Shown: positions 1-6,095 of the stretch, piece after piece | Numbering within the stretch: position 1 is the stretch's first letter | How the letters are laid out: every line of letters starts with the position of its first letter | NCBI GenBank assembly: GCA_030632625.1 | Contig: DAOVUK010000223.1 | Coordinates: 1 to 6,128, forward strand | DNA: 6,128 nt | Direction of reading: 5' to 3' | From: Gammaproteobacteria bacterium | Lineage (GTDB): Bacteria > Pseudomonadota > Gammaproteobacteria > GRL18 | Translations under genes and position numbers: made by a program | The notes under the pieces: model-generated | Seen by the model: only the letters and a program-made list of their open reading frames with translations | The model's database searches: none | Told to the model about the DNA's origin: nothing

Positions 1-795
1 ATGTCTAACCACGTACATACCGTACTTCGATTACAACAAGTCCAGGCAGAAAATTGGAGTGAAGAGCAGGTCATTGAGCGCTGGAAAAAACTTTTTTCAT
101 TGCCCGTTCTCGTTGAACGTTACCAGACAGGGCAATGTGATACTCCGGCACAGCAGCGACAGGCACAGCAAGTTATTATCCAATGGCGAGAGCGCTTATC
201 CGATTTAAGCTGGTTTATGCGTTGCCTGAATGAACCAATTGCTCGCCAGGCCAATGCAGAAGATAAATGCACGGGTCGATTCTGGGAGGGGCGTTTCAAA
301 AGTCAGGCGTTGCTTAATGAGCAGGCAGTTCTTGCCTGCATGGCTTATGTTGATTTAAATCCAGTAAGAGCTGCTTTGTGTGAATCGCTTGAAGACTCTG
401 AATTTACCTCCATAAAGCAGCGCATTGAACAAATAAAACGACAGCCGGTGCAGAGTGCAGTCAAACTGTCTGATTTTATAGGCAGTAAAGCACAGGCAAC
501 AGGCATTCCTTTCTCACTCATTGATTATCTGGAACTGACCGACTGGACGGGTCGCTGTGTACACCCTGAAAAGAAAGGCTTCGTTCCTAAAAGCACCCCT
601 AAAATTCTACATCAGCTGGGATTGGATGAAGCTACCTGGCTGGAAACGGTCACCAGTTTTAAATCAAAGTTTCACACGTTTATCGGCTCAGAACAACAGC
701 TGAAAGCCACCTGTGAGCAACATCATAAGCAATGGACAAAAGGTCTGTCATTATGCCGACGTTTGTTTCGCTCCACTGTGCCCATTCCTGTCTGA
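1..795 (+). CDS. REP-associated (Y1/HUH) transposase, 5' end cut off
   Basis: Single-strand DNA transposase of the IS200-like Y1 superfamily, RAYT branch, which nicks and joins DNA through a 5'-phosphotyrosine and is thought to act on REP palindromes. The visible part opens at the metal-binding HUH motif (MSNHVH, His4 and His6). The hallmark block GRFWEGRFKSQALL (residues 92-105) follows, then AYVDLNPVRAAL (115-126), whose Tyr116 is the expected nucleophile. The family normally carries some 40-60 residues before the HUH motif, so the Met at base 1 is internal and the true start lies left of the window. The C-terminal extension (about 130-264) is typical of the long gammaproteobacterial members and ends normally at TGA. 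Both catalytic signatures are intact, so the gene may be active. These genes are usually single-copy and immobile in the host. Confidence 0.9.
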   Translation: MSNHVHTVLRLQQVQAENWSEEQVIERWKKLFSLPVLVERYQTGQCDTPAQQRQAQQVIIQWRERLSDLSWFMRCLNEPIARQANAEDKCTGRFWEGRFKSQALLNEQAVLACMAYVDLNPVRAALCESLEDSEFTSIKQRIEQIKRQPVQSAVKLSDFIGSKAQATGIPFSLIDYLELTDWTGRCVHPEKKGFVPKSTPKILHQLGLDEATWLETVTSFKSKFHTFIGSEQQLKATCEQHHKQWTKGLSLCRRLFRSTVPIPV

Positions 796-831
796 TAAAA
801 CATAAGCACTCATCTGTCATGCAGTCAAGCT

Positions 832-847
832 GCAGAATGTCTTCTGC
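832..847. repeat. Small inverted repeat downstream of the transposase
   Basis: GCAGAA and TTCTGC form a perfect 6-bp stem around the loop TGTC. A second, overlapping dyad, GCAG-TCAAG-CTGC, lies at 821-833. No T-run follows directly, so this is a poor intrinsic terminator. It may be a weak transcription end signal between the two convergent genes or a relic of a REP-type palindrome. The GTAG foot expected of a REP was not found beside it. Confidence 0.35.
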
Positions 848-981
848 CTGAAAGACTATTATTATCCTGAAAACTGAATCAATTCTCTTTTTTTAATAAA
901 ATGATGGCATTATTTTAATAGCAAATGAAAATGATAATATTATTATGTCTGGCCGATTGAATTTTGTAATTGATTATTGGA

Positions 982-1020
982 TGTCTTCTTTTGTCTTACT
1001 TTTGTCTTCTTTTGTCGTCT
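982..1020 (+). repeat. Short T-rich tandem repeat (TGTCTTCTTT-like unit)
   Basis: Four head-to-tail copies of a 10-11 bp unit can be read: TGTCTTCTTT, TGTCTTACTTT, TGTCTTCTTT and a diverged TGTCGTCTC. It lies in the gap between the convergent transposase and ATPase genes (796-1043), ending 23 bp before the ATPase stop codon. The rest of that gap is very AT-rich and contains no supportable gene. The tract is probably slippage-generated; no function is evident. Confidence 0.5.
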
Positions 1021-1043
1021 CAAAGGTCATCTTATTTATAATT

Positions 1044-2240
1044 TTAGAGTTCTAATAAAAAAGAAGTGAGTTCTGTAATTGGAATTTGTTCACAAAAAGC
1101 ACTGAGTTTTTGTCTTTTACCGCCAATGGACACAAGATAAAATAGGGTTGATGCTGGAAATTCCTTTTTGAAAGAAGACGGTAATGAAATGGCTGATACG
1201 GAATGGATACCAAGCTTTGCATCCAATGCGATCATTTTATCAGCCTCTGTTTTTATTAAAAAATCAATTTCATCGCCTGTACGGGTCCGCCAGTAAAAGA
1301 TTTGCCAGGTTTTACCGTGATTCTGAATGAATTTGACTATTTCTGCCAAAACAAGTGTTTCAAATAAATGACCTATTTGAGGTGAGCGAGACAAGGGTTC
1401 AATTTCAGACCAGCCCTGTAAACGACAGGCAATTCCTGTATCTAAAAAATGAATTTTAGGCGATTTAATTAATCGTTTATTTAAGTTGCTGGCATAGGGT
1501 TGTAATAAATAAAGCAACTGTGAACGTTCAAGTAATGAGACCCATTCTTTTATTGTGACAGATTTAACACCGCTGTCTTTTGCGATATCAGAGTAATTTA
1601 ATATCTCCGCAGTTCTTGCTGCCAATAAACCCAGTACAGTATGAAATTCAGCCTGTTTACTAATTCCTGCGCTTAAGACAATGTCTTTTTCAATATAGTT
1701 TCTAACATAATCATTTAAATATTTGACCGTAGGAATGTCAGAAATATAAAGTTCAGGCCAGCCGCCTTTAAATAAAATTTCCATGCAGGTGACGGATTGA
1801 TTTGCCGATAAAATTTCAGAGATTGTCAGAGTATTAAGATAATAAAAGCCAGCCCTGCCAACTAAAGATTCCTTAACATTTTTATCCATTAAAATTTGAT
1901 TGGATCCTGTCAGTCTGAATAGGACTGTGAGCTTTTTTTCAGGATTTTTAAGGCGTTCTCTTTTCAGGTGATCAATGTGCAATTTAATCTCAGGGAAGAT
2001 ATGTGGAGCATATTGCACCTCATCAATAATTAATGGGAGTTCATAGTTGGAAAGGAATAATGACGGGTCGTTTTGAGCCAGTGTACGTAGTTGAAGATCA
2101 TCAAATGTGACTTCTTGAAAATCAGGACTCATATGCCATAGCAATGTGCTTTTACCACATTGCCTGGGCCCAATGATGATCTGCACAAGCTCATCATCCA
2201 TATTACTAATATATTGAGAAATTTCTCTATCAATCCACAT
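1044..2240 (-). CDS. AAA_14 / DUF4143 family ATPase
   Basis: Member of the large COG1373-type family of AAA+ ATPases with a C-terminal DUF4143 domain; the cellular role of the family is not established. Motifs in order: Walker A GPRQCGKST (24-32, Lys30), Walker B LPLIIDEVQ (68-76, Asp73 and Glu74), a sensor-like LTGSNQ (110-115) and GRAG (128-131, Arg129 a possible arginine finger). The C-terminal half resembles a PD-(D/E)XK nuclease-like fold: Glu294 in HLFETLVLAE, GDEIDFLI (322-329) and LDAKLG (339-344, Lys342). The 398-residue length is normal and no frame break is seen. The ATG is chosen because about 23 residues normally precede the P-loop and a promoter sits directly upstream. There is no Shine-Dalgarno sequence. 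The gene stands alone, convergent with the transposase and divergent from the DUF4338 gene; such genes are patchily distributed and often transferred. Confidence 0.9.
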   Translation of the reverse strand: MWIDREISQYISNMDDELVQIIIGPRQCGKSTLLWHMSPDFQEVTFDDLQLRTLAQNDPSLFLSNYELPLIIDEVQYAPHIFPEIKLHIDHLKRERLKNPEKKLTVLFRLTGSNQILMDKNVKESLVGRAGFYYLNTLTISEILSANQSVTCMEILFKGGWPELYISDIPTVKYLNDYVRNYIEKDIVLSAGISKQAEFHTVLGLLAARTAEILNYSDIAKDSGVKSVTIKEWVSLLERSQLLYLLQPYASNLNKRLIKSPKIHFLDTGIACRLQGWSEIEPLSRSPQIGHLFETLVLAEIVKFIQNHGKTWQIFYWRTRTGDEIDFLIKTEADKMIALDAKLGIHSVSAISLPSSFKKEFPASTLFYLVSIGGKRQKLSAFCEQIPITELTSFLLEL

Positions 2241-2247
2241 AATTGCA

Positions 2248-2276
2248 ATTTTAATATGTCATCTTAAAATTGTCAA
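2248..2276 (-). promoter_or_regulatory. Sigma70-like promoter of the AAA/DUF4143 ATPase gene
   Basis: On the minus strand a perfect -35 box TTGACA (2276-2271) is followed by exactly 17 bp and the -10 box TAAAAT (2253-2248), 5 of 6 to consensus. Initiation 6-8 bases downstream would fall at about 2240-2242, on or just before the A of the ATG. With no Shine-Dalgarno motif present, this suggests a leaderless or nearly leaderless transcript. Confidence 0.6.
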
Positions 2277-2462
2277 ATTCAAGATTGAGAGTGGTGATAC
2301 GGTGCTAAAGCATAAAAGACTTAAAGTAAAAATCATTTGTGCCAGATGAAATTGATATTTCACAGTGCTGAAGCACATCAAATTAGAGGTAGGTATAGTA
2401 TAGCTTACAAGCCAATCTAAAAAAATTATTTCGCAAAAAACGGTAGGCCCAACAAAATTTCT

Positions 2463-2491
2463 TTGATAGACTGAATCTGAATTAATTTAAT
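2463..2491 (+). promoter_or_regulatory. Candidate sigma70-like promoter of the DUF4338 gene
   Basis: TTGATA (2463-2468) and TTTAAT (2486-2491) are separated by 17 bp, each close to consensus. The expected start point, near 2498, leaves only a few bases before the ATG at 2503. The surroundings are AT-rich, so a chance match is possible. The remainder of the divergent intergenic region (2277-2462) shows only a small dyad, GTGCT-GA-AGCAC at 2365-2376, and no gene. Confidence 0.4.
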
Positions 2492-2502
2492 TTGGATTGT
2501 TT

Positions 2503-3408
2503 ATGACGGATTCAGAAGAACTCTTTTTTAAACACGGAGATCGTGCCTTTGGCAGTCAGGATGTTCATTTAATCCAGCAGACTTTCAAGTTATTCCCAAA
2601 ATTATCACAATCAGAATTAATTGAAACAGTCTGTGAACATCTGGAGTGGCTGACCTCATCAGGACTCCCCAAAAGAAGAGCCTGCAAAGAATTACTTATC
2701 CAAATGGAAGAACAGGGATTACTCCAGTTACCTCCTACACGTTGCAAAGGCGCAGTCAGTCGCCCCCCACCAGTAAAAACCTCACAAACTGATGCACCTG
2801 AAATTTTGGAAGTTTCACTCAAAGCGATCAGTCCTGTTTCTGTTGAACCCGTGACAAGTGATAAAGAACGGCATCTGTGGAATGAATATATTGAACGATA
2901 CCATCCTCTGGGATATAAACATCCCTTTGGTTATGCTATCCGTTATTTTGTCCGTACAAACGACCAGTACCTTGGCTGTATTATGTTATCAGGTGCCTCA
3001 CGGGCTTTAGCACCACGGGATCGCTGGATTGGCTGGAAGCCTGAGCAACGCAAAGCCAACTTATCCTGGATAGTGAATAATTCACGCTATCTCATTTTCC
3101 CCTGGGTTAAAGTCCCTCACTTAGCCAGCCATGTTTTAGGTCAATTGGCCCGTCGCATGGCCAGGGATTGGAATGAACGTTGGGGATTTAGTCCTCTCTT
3201 ATTAGAAACCTTTGTCGATCCAGCCTATTTTTCGGGGATTTGTTACCAAGCGGCTGGATGGGAACTTTTAGGTGAAACTACTGGAAGAGGTTTAGCACAA
3301 CCCGGTAAAACTTATACCAGCAGTCCCAAACTGATTTACATTAAACCTCTGTCAAAGCAGTGCCAGTCATTATTATGCGCCTCATTAAAAGGAAGAATTG
3401 AATTATGA
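2503..3408 (+). CDS. DruA-like DUF4338 protein, likely insertion-element encoded
   Basis: Belongs to the DUF4338 family, whose best-known member is DruA of the Druantia anti-phage system; the biochemical role is unknown. Residues about 18-80 form the usual N-terminal helical module (SQSELIETVCEHLEWL, then SGLPKRRACKELL and LLQLPPTR), and 87-115 form a Pro-rich linker. The conserved core spans about 122-283: YIERYHPLGYKHPFG (129-143), LSGASRALAPRDRWIGW (162-178), LIFPWVKVPHLASHVLG (197-213), ETFVDPAYFSGICYQAAGW (235-253) and GRG (261-263). The 301-residue length is normal for a stand-alone member. An in-frame TTG lies two codons upstream (2497), but the ATG is preferred, with a weak GGA 6 bp before it. 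No other Druantia gene (such as a DruE helicase) is in the window. The stop overlaps the start of a broken transposase-like frame, pointing to mobile-element origin. Confidence 0.8.
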   Translation: MTDSEELFFKHGDRAFGSQDVHLIQQTFKLFPKLSQSELIETVCEHLEWLTSSGLPKRRACKELLIQMEEQGLLQLPPTRCKGAVSRPPPVKTSQTDAPEILEVSLKAISPVSVEPVTSDKERHLWNEYIERYHPLGYKHPFGYAIRYFVRTNDQYLGCIMLSGASRALAPRDRWIGWKPEQRKANLSWIVNNSRYLIFPWVKVPHLASHVLGQLARRMARDWNERWGFSPLLLETFVDPAYFSGICYQAAGWELLGETTGRGLAQPGKTYTSSPKLIYIKPLSKQCQSLLCASLKGRIEL

Positions 3409-3644
3409 GTGAATTTAAAAAGAATCGTCTGGCTCAGAAAGACTGAATAGAGACACCCATTAAAAAAGCCGGTAAATTCATGCACTCATTGGCCTACAAC
3501 CCAGAATTAAGCTGTGCATTGGCTGAGACTTGTGGGTAATCAGGAATGCATAAAGCAAATTACAAACAGCAAAAGAAGGGTGAAAATTTATTCAGGAACG
3601 TGAAACAGGTTCACGTTTCTCAGAAAAAAATAGAGTTATTATAA
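3405..3644 (+). pseudogene. Decayed IS4/Tn5-type transposase N-terminus
   Basis: An ATG overlapping the DUF4338 stop as ATGA opens MSEFKKNRLAQKD and meets a TGA at 3444-3446. Read through, the same frame gives IKKAGKFMHSLAYNPELS (codons from 3459), then ALAETCG, a TAA at 3537-3539 and SGMHKANYKQ. This resembles the N-terminal DNA-binding domain of Tn5/IS4-like transposases, which typically has an LGD-R-RL stretch, then 'LA.NP..SI..ACG.W...KAAYRF'. Similarity fades after about 3570 and the frame ends at TAA 3642-3644; no DDE catalytic region is present, so most of the gene is gone. The match was made from remembered family patterns, not a search. The coupled start suggests it was once co-translated with the DUF4338 gene. 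Confidence 0.5.
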
Positions 3645-3771
3645 AGTATGAGTTTTCACCGCCTATTTTATAAGTAACGATATGAAAAGTTGGGATTTGG
3701 CCAGGATTATATAAAAATTTCTACTAAATTGATTAGCAGTCAGGATGCTGCTGGTTTGTAAACTGATCCAG

Positions 3772-3777
3772 AGGAGG
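3772..3777 (+). promoter_or_regulatory. Strong ribosome binding site of the GHKL ATPase gene
   Basis: AGGAGG ends 8 bp before the ATG at 3786, a near-perfect Shine-Dalgarno sequence that fixes the start. It contrasts with the weak or missing sites of the other complete genes here. The leader before it (3645-3771) contains a TATATAAA stretch at 3708-3715 that could be a -10 element without a clear -35. A small dyad AGCAG-N8-CTGCT lies at 3735-3752. Confidence 0.75.
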
Positions 3778-3785
3778 GAACCAAG

Positions 3786-4553
3786 ATGTTAGATAAGTCT
3801 GAAGCACTCATACCACAAAGGGCTTTTAAAGACGGTCCAGTGATTTATCAGCCGGAAGATTTTCTGATTGATGAGCATAAAGCAAAAAAAAACATCACGC
3901 TGCATGAGCTTGATCATGTGTTCAAAATGTACTTGCAGGAAAACAACCTGCATTATGATGATATCTCAATCCTAGGCCAGTTTTCACTCATTTTTAATGA
4001 TCCTGTATTTAGTAAATGGCACACCTTAAGTAAGCAGGAACAAAGTGATGCGCTTTCTGATGCAGTGGTTATGCCGCAGGTTTATGATGAACTGGTAACC
4101 TCACTTAGTACCATAGCGGGTGATGCAATAATCATAAAAAGTGTCGTCAAAGATGCTTATCAAAATGCCATTGACAGCTTCTCTCATGCTGCATTTCTAC
4201 AGAAAAAATACTTAACTATGTTTCCAGGTATCAAGATCATACTGTTTGTTGACCAGGTGAGAGAACTAACAGTTCTTGCTTTGGTTGATAATGGTTATGG
4301 GGAAAATTTTTTAAAACCCAAAAAATCGTTTACCGGACAGGAATACGGTGATGACTTTATATCCCAATTTGTTGACTGGCTTGTCAGACGTTATATTGAA
4401 AAAGAGAAAAGTGAAGTCAAACACAATATTGCCTATACCGGAGGGCAGGGGCTGGGATTATATAAGATAAAAGTCGAGCTGCAATTAGATGCTGATGTAC
4501 ATTTTCTTGACTGTGGTGCTGTATTTGAAACCAGATTAAGAAATTATTCTTAA
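3786..4553 (+). CDS. Orphan GHKL (HATPase_c-type) ATP-binding protein
   Basis: Predicted soluble ATP-binding protein; I do not recognise a named family. Residues about 112-253 carry the full Bergerat-fold set: an N box in VKDAYQNAIDS (121-131, Asn127, with Asp123 where gyrase-type enzymes have the catalytic Glu), a G1 box in LVDNGYG (166-172, DxGxG with Asp168), an ATP-lid region of about 45 residues, and a G2 box GGQGLGL (219-225). A final strand, GAVFETRLRN (244-253), matches the closing strand of histidine kinase domains. Residues 1-110 contain no DHp helix with phosphoacceptor His, PAS, GAF or membrane segment that I can see. Possible roles are a serine-kinase/anti-sigma-like protein, a partner kinase using a separate phosphotransfer protein, or a nucleotide-driven switch of a mobile or defence system. 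Neighbours do not settle this, and no response regulator is adjacent. Confidence 0.75.
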   Translation: MLDKSEALIPQRAFKDGPVIYQPEDFLIDEHKAKKNITLHELDHVFKMYLQENNLHYDDISILGQFSLIFNDPVFSKWHTLSKQEQSDALSDAVVMPQVYDELVTSLSTIAGDAIIIKSVVKDAYQNAIDSFSHAAFLQKKYLTMFPGIKIILFVDQVRELTVLALVDNGYGENFLKPKKSFTGQEYGDDFISQFVDWLVRRYIEKEKSEVKHNIAYTGGQGLGLYKIKVELQLDADVHFLDCGAVFETRLRNYS

Positions 4554-4568
4554 GCAGGCAGGCAAGTT

Positions 4569-4642
4569 CTAAATAACTGTTCCCAAATAGTGTCCACTAT
4601 TCTCTATACTCTTTTGTACACCTTTTTGGAACAGTTATTTAG
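4569..4642. repeat. 15-bp perfect inverted repeat with nested hairpin
   Basis: CTAAATAACTGTTCC (4569-4583) is exactly complementary to 4628-4642, with 44 bp between the arms. After a one-base bulge (C4584) the stem can continue as AAA/TTT. Inside lies a second perfect dyad, AATAGTG-TC-CACTATT (4586-4601). The structure begins 16 bp after the GHKL stop codon. No T-run follows it, so it is not a standard intrinsic terminator, though it could protect the 3' end of that mRNA. It could equally be a tiny non-autonomous element: its ends begin CTAAATAA, like the larger element at 4693, and it is flanked by TT on both sides. Confidence 0.75.
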
Positions 4643-4692
4643 TTGCGTTTGATGTTAGCCGATTGAATATTATCCCACTGTTCTTCCATTAT

Positions 4693-4868
4693 CCTAAATA
4701 AATCAGTTGAATCTACTGCGAGCGTCCAATGCACTGAACCTTCATGACTTTGCAAAACATTTTGACTTCACCCGTAGGGTGACTACGAATAAAGCCAAAA
4801 TAACTTGTAAAGCCATGAATCTTCAGCACCTTGATCGCTCTCGCTACGATTCAACTGATTAATTTAGG
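4693..4868. mobile_element. 176-bp MITE-like palindromic element with ATTAT target repeat
   Basis: The two halves are imperfect inverted copies of each other over nearly their whole length. The outer 21 bp (4693-4713 against 4868-4848) differ at one base: CCTAAATAAATC outward on the left, CCTAAATTAATC on the right. Further inside, blocks such as CTGAA, TTCATG and ATTTTG pair with their right-hand complements with scattered mismatches and gaps. The centre is TCACCC-GTA-GGGTGA (4768-4782), overlapping the alternative dyad CGTAG-N5-CTACG (4773-4787). The element is bordered by the direct repeat ATTAT (4688-4692 and 4869-4873), as expected for a 5-bp target duplication. It encodes no transposase; only short frames are present, for example 24 codons on the minus strand (4816-4742). 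The transposase family that would move it is unknown. Confidence 0.75.
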
Positions 4869-4873
4869 ATTAT

Positions 4874-5032
4874 AATCACTAATTTTGAATAGATAAAATA
4901 ACCTTATTAAATAGAGTGGTTAACTGAATAATTATTTTCTTTAATAAAAGAGAAGGTGTTATTCCTTAGATTATTTAATCTTTTTGTAGTAAAATTTAGC
5001 TATGGTGAGTCTGTAGAATAAAGTGTGTCGAG
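4874..5032 (+). other. AT-rich leader of the Crp/Fnr regulator gene
   Basis: No gene is visible. Together with the two repeat structures it makes up the 479-bp gap 4554-5032. A TCTTT-AATA-AAAGA hairpin lies in the stretch around 4935-4955. TAAAAT at 4990-4995 is a fair -10 candidate about 30 bp before a plausible transcript start region, but no convincing -35 stands 17 bp upstream. I found no TTGAT-N4-ATCAA Fnr box, so autoregulation is not supported. The ATG at 5033 has no clear Shine-Dalgarno sequence. Confidence 0.4.
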
Positions 5033-5794
5033 ATGAAGATAAAGGGCAACAATTATAAAATAGTAGAATCAAGGGTTGCTGGTCCCTGCATGGATAAACC
5101 TGAAAGTATCCGCTGTCAGACCTGTATAATGGATACCTCTCATTTTTTTAGGGATCTGGATGTTACTGCCAAAAAGGATTTACAGCCTTTCCTTAAACTC
5201 AAAAATTTCACCAGCAAAGAAATGCTCTATAAAGAAGGAAATAGCTGTAAAAATTTATATATTTTGTTATCCGGTGAAGTTAAAATCTATCAATCCATGC
5301 ATAGTGGTAAACATCAAATTCATAAGTTAGTACATATTTCAGGTGATCTTATTGCCTGTGATGATCTTTTTCTGGAGCATCATGGCAGTTCTGCTGAAGC
5401 TCTTACTGATGTCAGCACCTGTTATATAAACCGTAATGAATTTTTAAAACATTTAAATAAAAAACATGAAATTGCAACTGCTATGATGCGTTTTATGTCA
5501 CGAAATATAAATTCTTATATTCGTCACATTGCAAACCTTGGGCAGAAAAATGCATTGGCACGTGTTGCTTCCTATATCTATTTTCTATACGAAACACATC
5601 TTGAATACCAGTTGGAAAGTTCTTTGCTGCATAATTCACTTTCCCGAATTGAACTGTCTGAAATGTTAGGGATTACACAGAGAACATTAATAAGAAGTTT
5701 AAAACAACTGGAAGAAAGTAAACTCATCACCATTACCAAAAATGGTTTCCTGGTGCTTGATATTGATGAGTTGAAAAAACTTAGTGAGAGTTGA
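5033..5794 (+). CDS. Crp/Fnr-family transcription regulator, Fnr-like with atypical cysteines
   Basis: Cytoplasmic dimeric regulator: a cyclic-nucleotide-binding-like beta-barrel (about 38-140), a long dimerisation helix (about 145-170, MMRFMSRNINSYIRHI) and a C-terminal winged helix (about 172-250). Cysteines are at 19, 28, 31, 72, 109 and 130. IRCQTC (26-31) aligns with IHCQDC of E. coli FNR (Cys20/Cys23), and Cys130 in DVSTCYI aligns with FNR Cys122. The equivalent of FNR Cys29 is missing, and Cys19 lies 8 residues before Cys28. A noncanonical Fe-S cluster is therefore possible but unproved. The recognition helix reads ITQRTLIRSLKQL (214-226): Arg217 and Ile220 replace the Glu and Ser that read the FNR box, so target specificity should differ. 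The first ATG is kept because the next (codon 20) would remove Cys19. Targets are unknown; the gene starting at 6096 is a candidate. Confidence 0.85.
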   Translation: MKIKGNNYKIVESRVAGPCMDKPESIRCQTCIMDTSHFFRDLDVTAKKDLQPFLKLKNFTSKEMLYKEGNSCKNLYILLSGEVKIYQSMHSGKHQIHKLVHISGDLIACDDLFLEHHGSSAEALTDVSTCYINRNEFLKHLNKKHEIATAMMRFMSRNINSYIRHIANLGQKNALARVASYIYFLYETHLEYQLESSLLHNSLSRIELSEMLGITQRTLIRSLKQLEESKLITITKNGFLVLDIDELKKLSES

Positions 5795-6095
5795 TGCCAG
5801 ACTCTTATGCCTTATTTAATCCCTACCTGGTTTAAGTGATTATTGTTTAGCAATAAATTTGTGAAGCGCATAACATTTAGTTTTATTTCTGTTCTAAATA
5901 ATGTGACAAACCTCCCATTTTCCTGTCTTGTTTAATCCCAGGTGACATTTTTCATTGTGACCAGATCAGTTTTCTTTAACACTGTTCTCAAATATTTATA
6001 TGAATTATCTTGCATTGCTCTTATTTGTGACGTTACCAATAAATTCTATTGTCAGTCTGGGCAGGCTAAGGTCTATCACAAGAGGAAACTATTAT
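5795..6095. other. 301-bp intergenic region with repeated GTGAC motifs
   Basis: No gene is supported; the short frames present run to about 10 codons. TTATTG-TTTAG-CAATAA at 5840-5856 is a weak AT-only hairpin after the regulator stop and not a convincing terminator. The hexamer TGTGAC occurs at 5902-5907, 5956-5961 and 6026-6031, with GGTGAC at 5941-5946. TGTGA is a classic CRP half-site, but none of the four has a good TCACA partner at the proper spacing. Confidence 0.4.
6025..6052 (+). promoter_or_regulatory. Weak candidate promoter of the right-edge gene
   Basis: TTGTGA (6025-6030) and TATTGT (6047-6052), spaced 16 bp, each match 4 of 6 sigma70 consensus bases. A start near 6059 would give a leader of about 37 bases containing the Shine-Dalgarno sequence. 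The dyad CAATA-AATTC-TATTG (6037-6051) overlaps the -10 box, and one TGTGAC motif overlaps the -35, so regulation here is conceivable. Confidence 0.3.

Noticed and set aside
927..945. Fur-box-like sequence (GAAAATGATAAT followed by ATTATTA)
   Set aside because: Only the left half matches the consensus well, the DNA is very AT-rich, and the site lies between the 3' ends of two convergent genes with no promoter or gene to control.
952..962. 11-mer GCCGATTGAAT shared with 4658-4668
   Set aside because: One or more shared 11-mers are expected by chance in a 6-kb AT-rich window, and the flanks do not extend the match.
2346..2420. 24-codon ORF on the + strand starting MKLIFHSAEA
   Set aside because: No ribosome binding site, no recognisable motif, and a length expected by chance in intergenic DNA.
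2565..2822. 85-codon minus-strand ORF inside the DUF4338 gene
   Set aside because: It lies wholly opposite a well-supported gene, has no family resemblance, and is a shadow frame.
2503..3408. A Druantia anti-phage defence system
   Set aside because: Only a DruA-like gene is present. No large DruE-type helicase or other Druantia gene is visible, and the following frame looks like a dead transposase.
4639..4767. Open minus-strand frame of 42 codons across the left MITE arm (contains SHEGSVHWTLAVDSTD and ends at TAA)
   Set aside because: It has no ATG until near its end and no ribosome binding site, and it is split between the MITE and its flank. The inverted repeat explains the sequence better, though a relic of an older coding element cannot be excluded.
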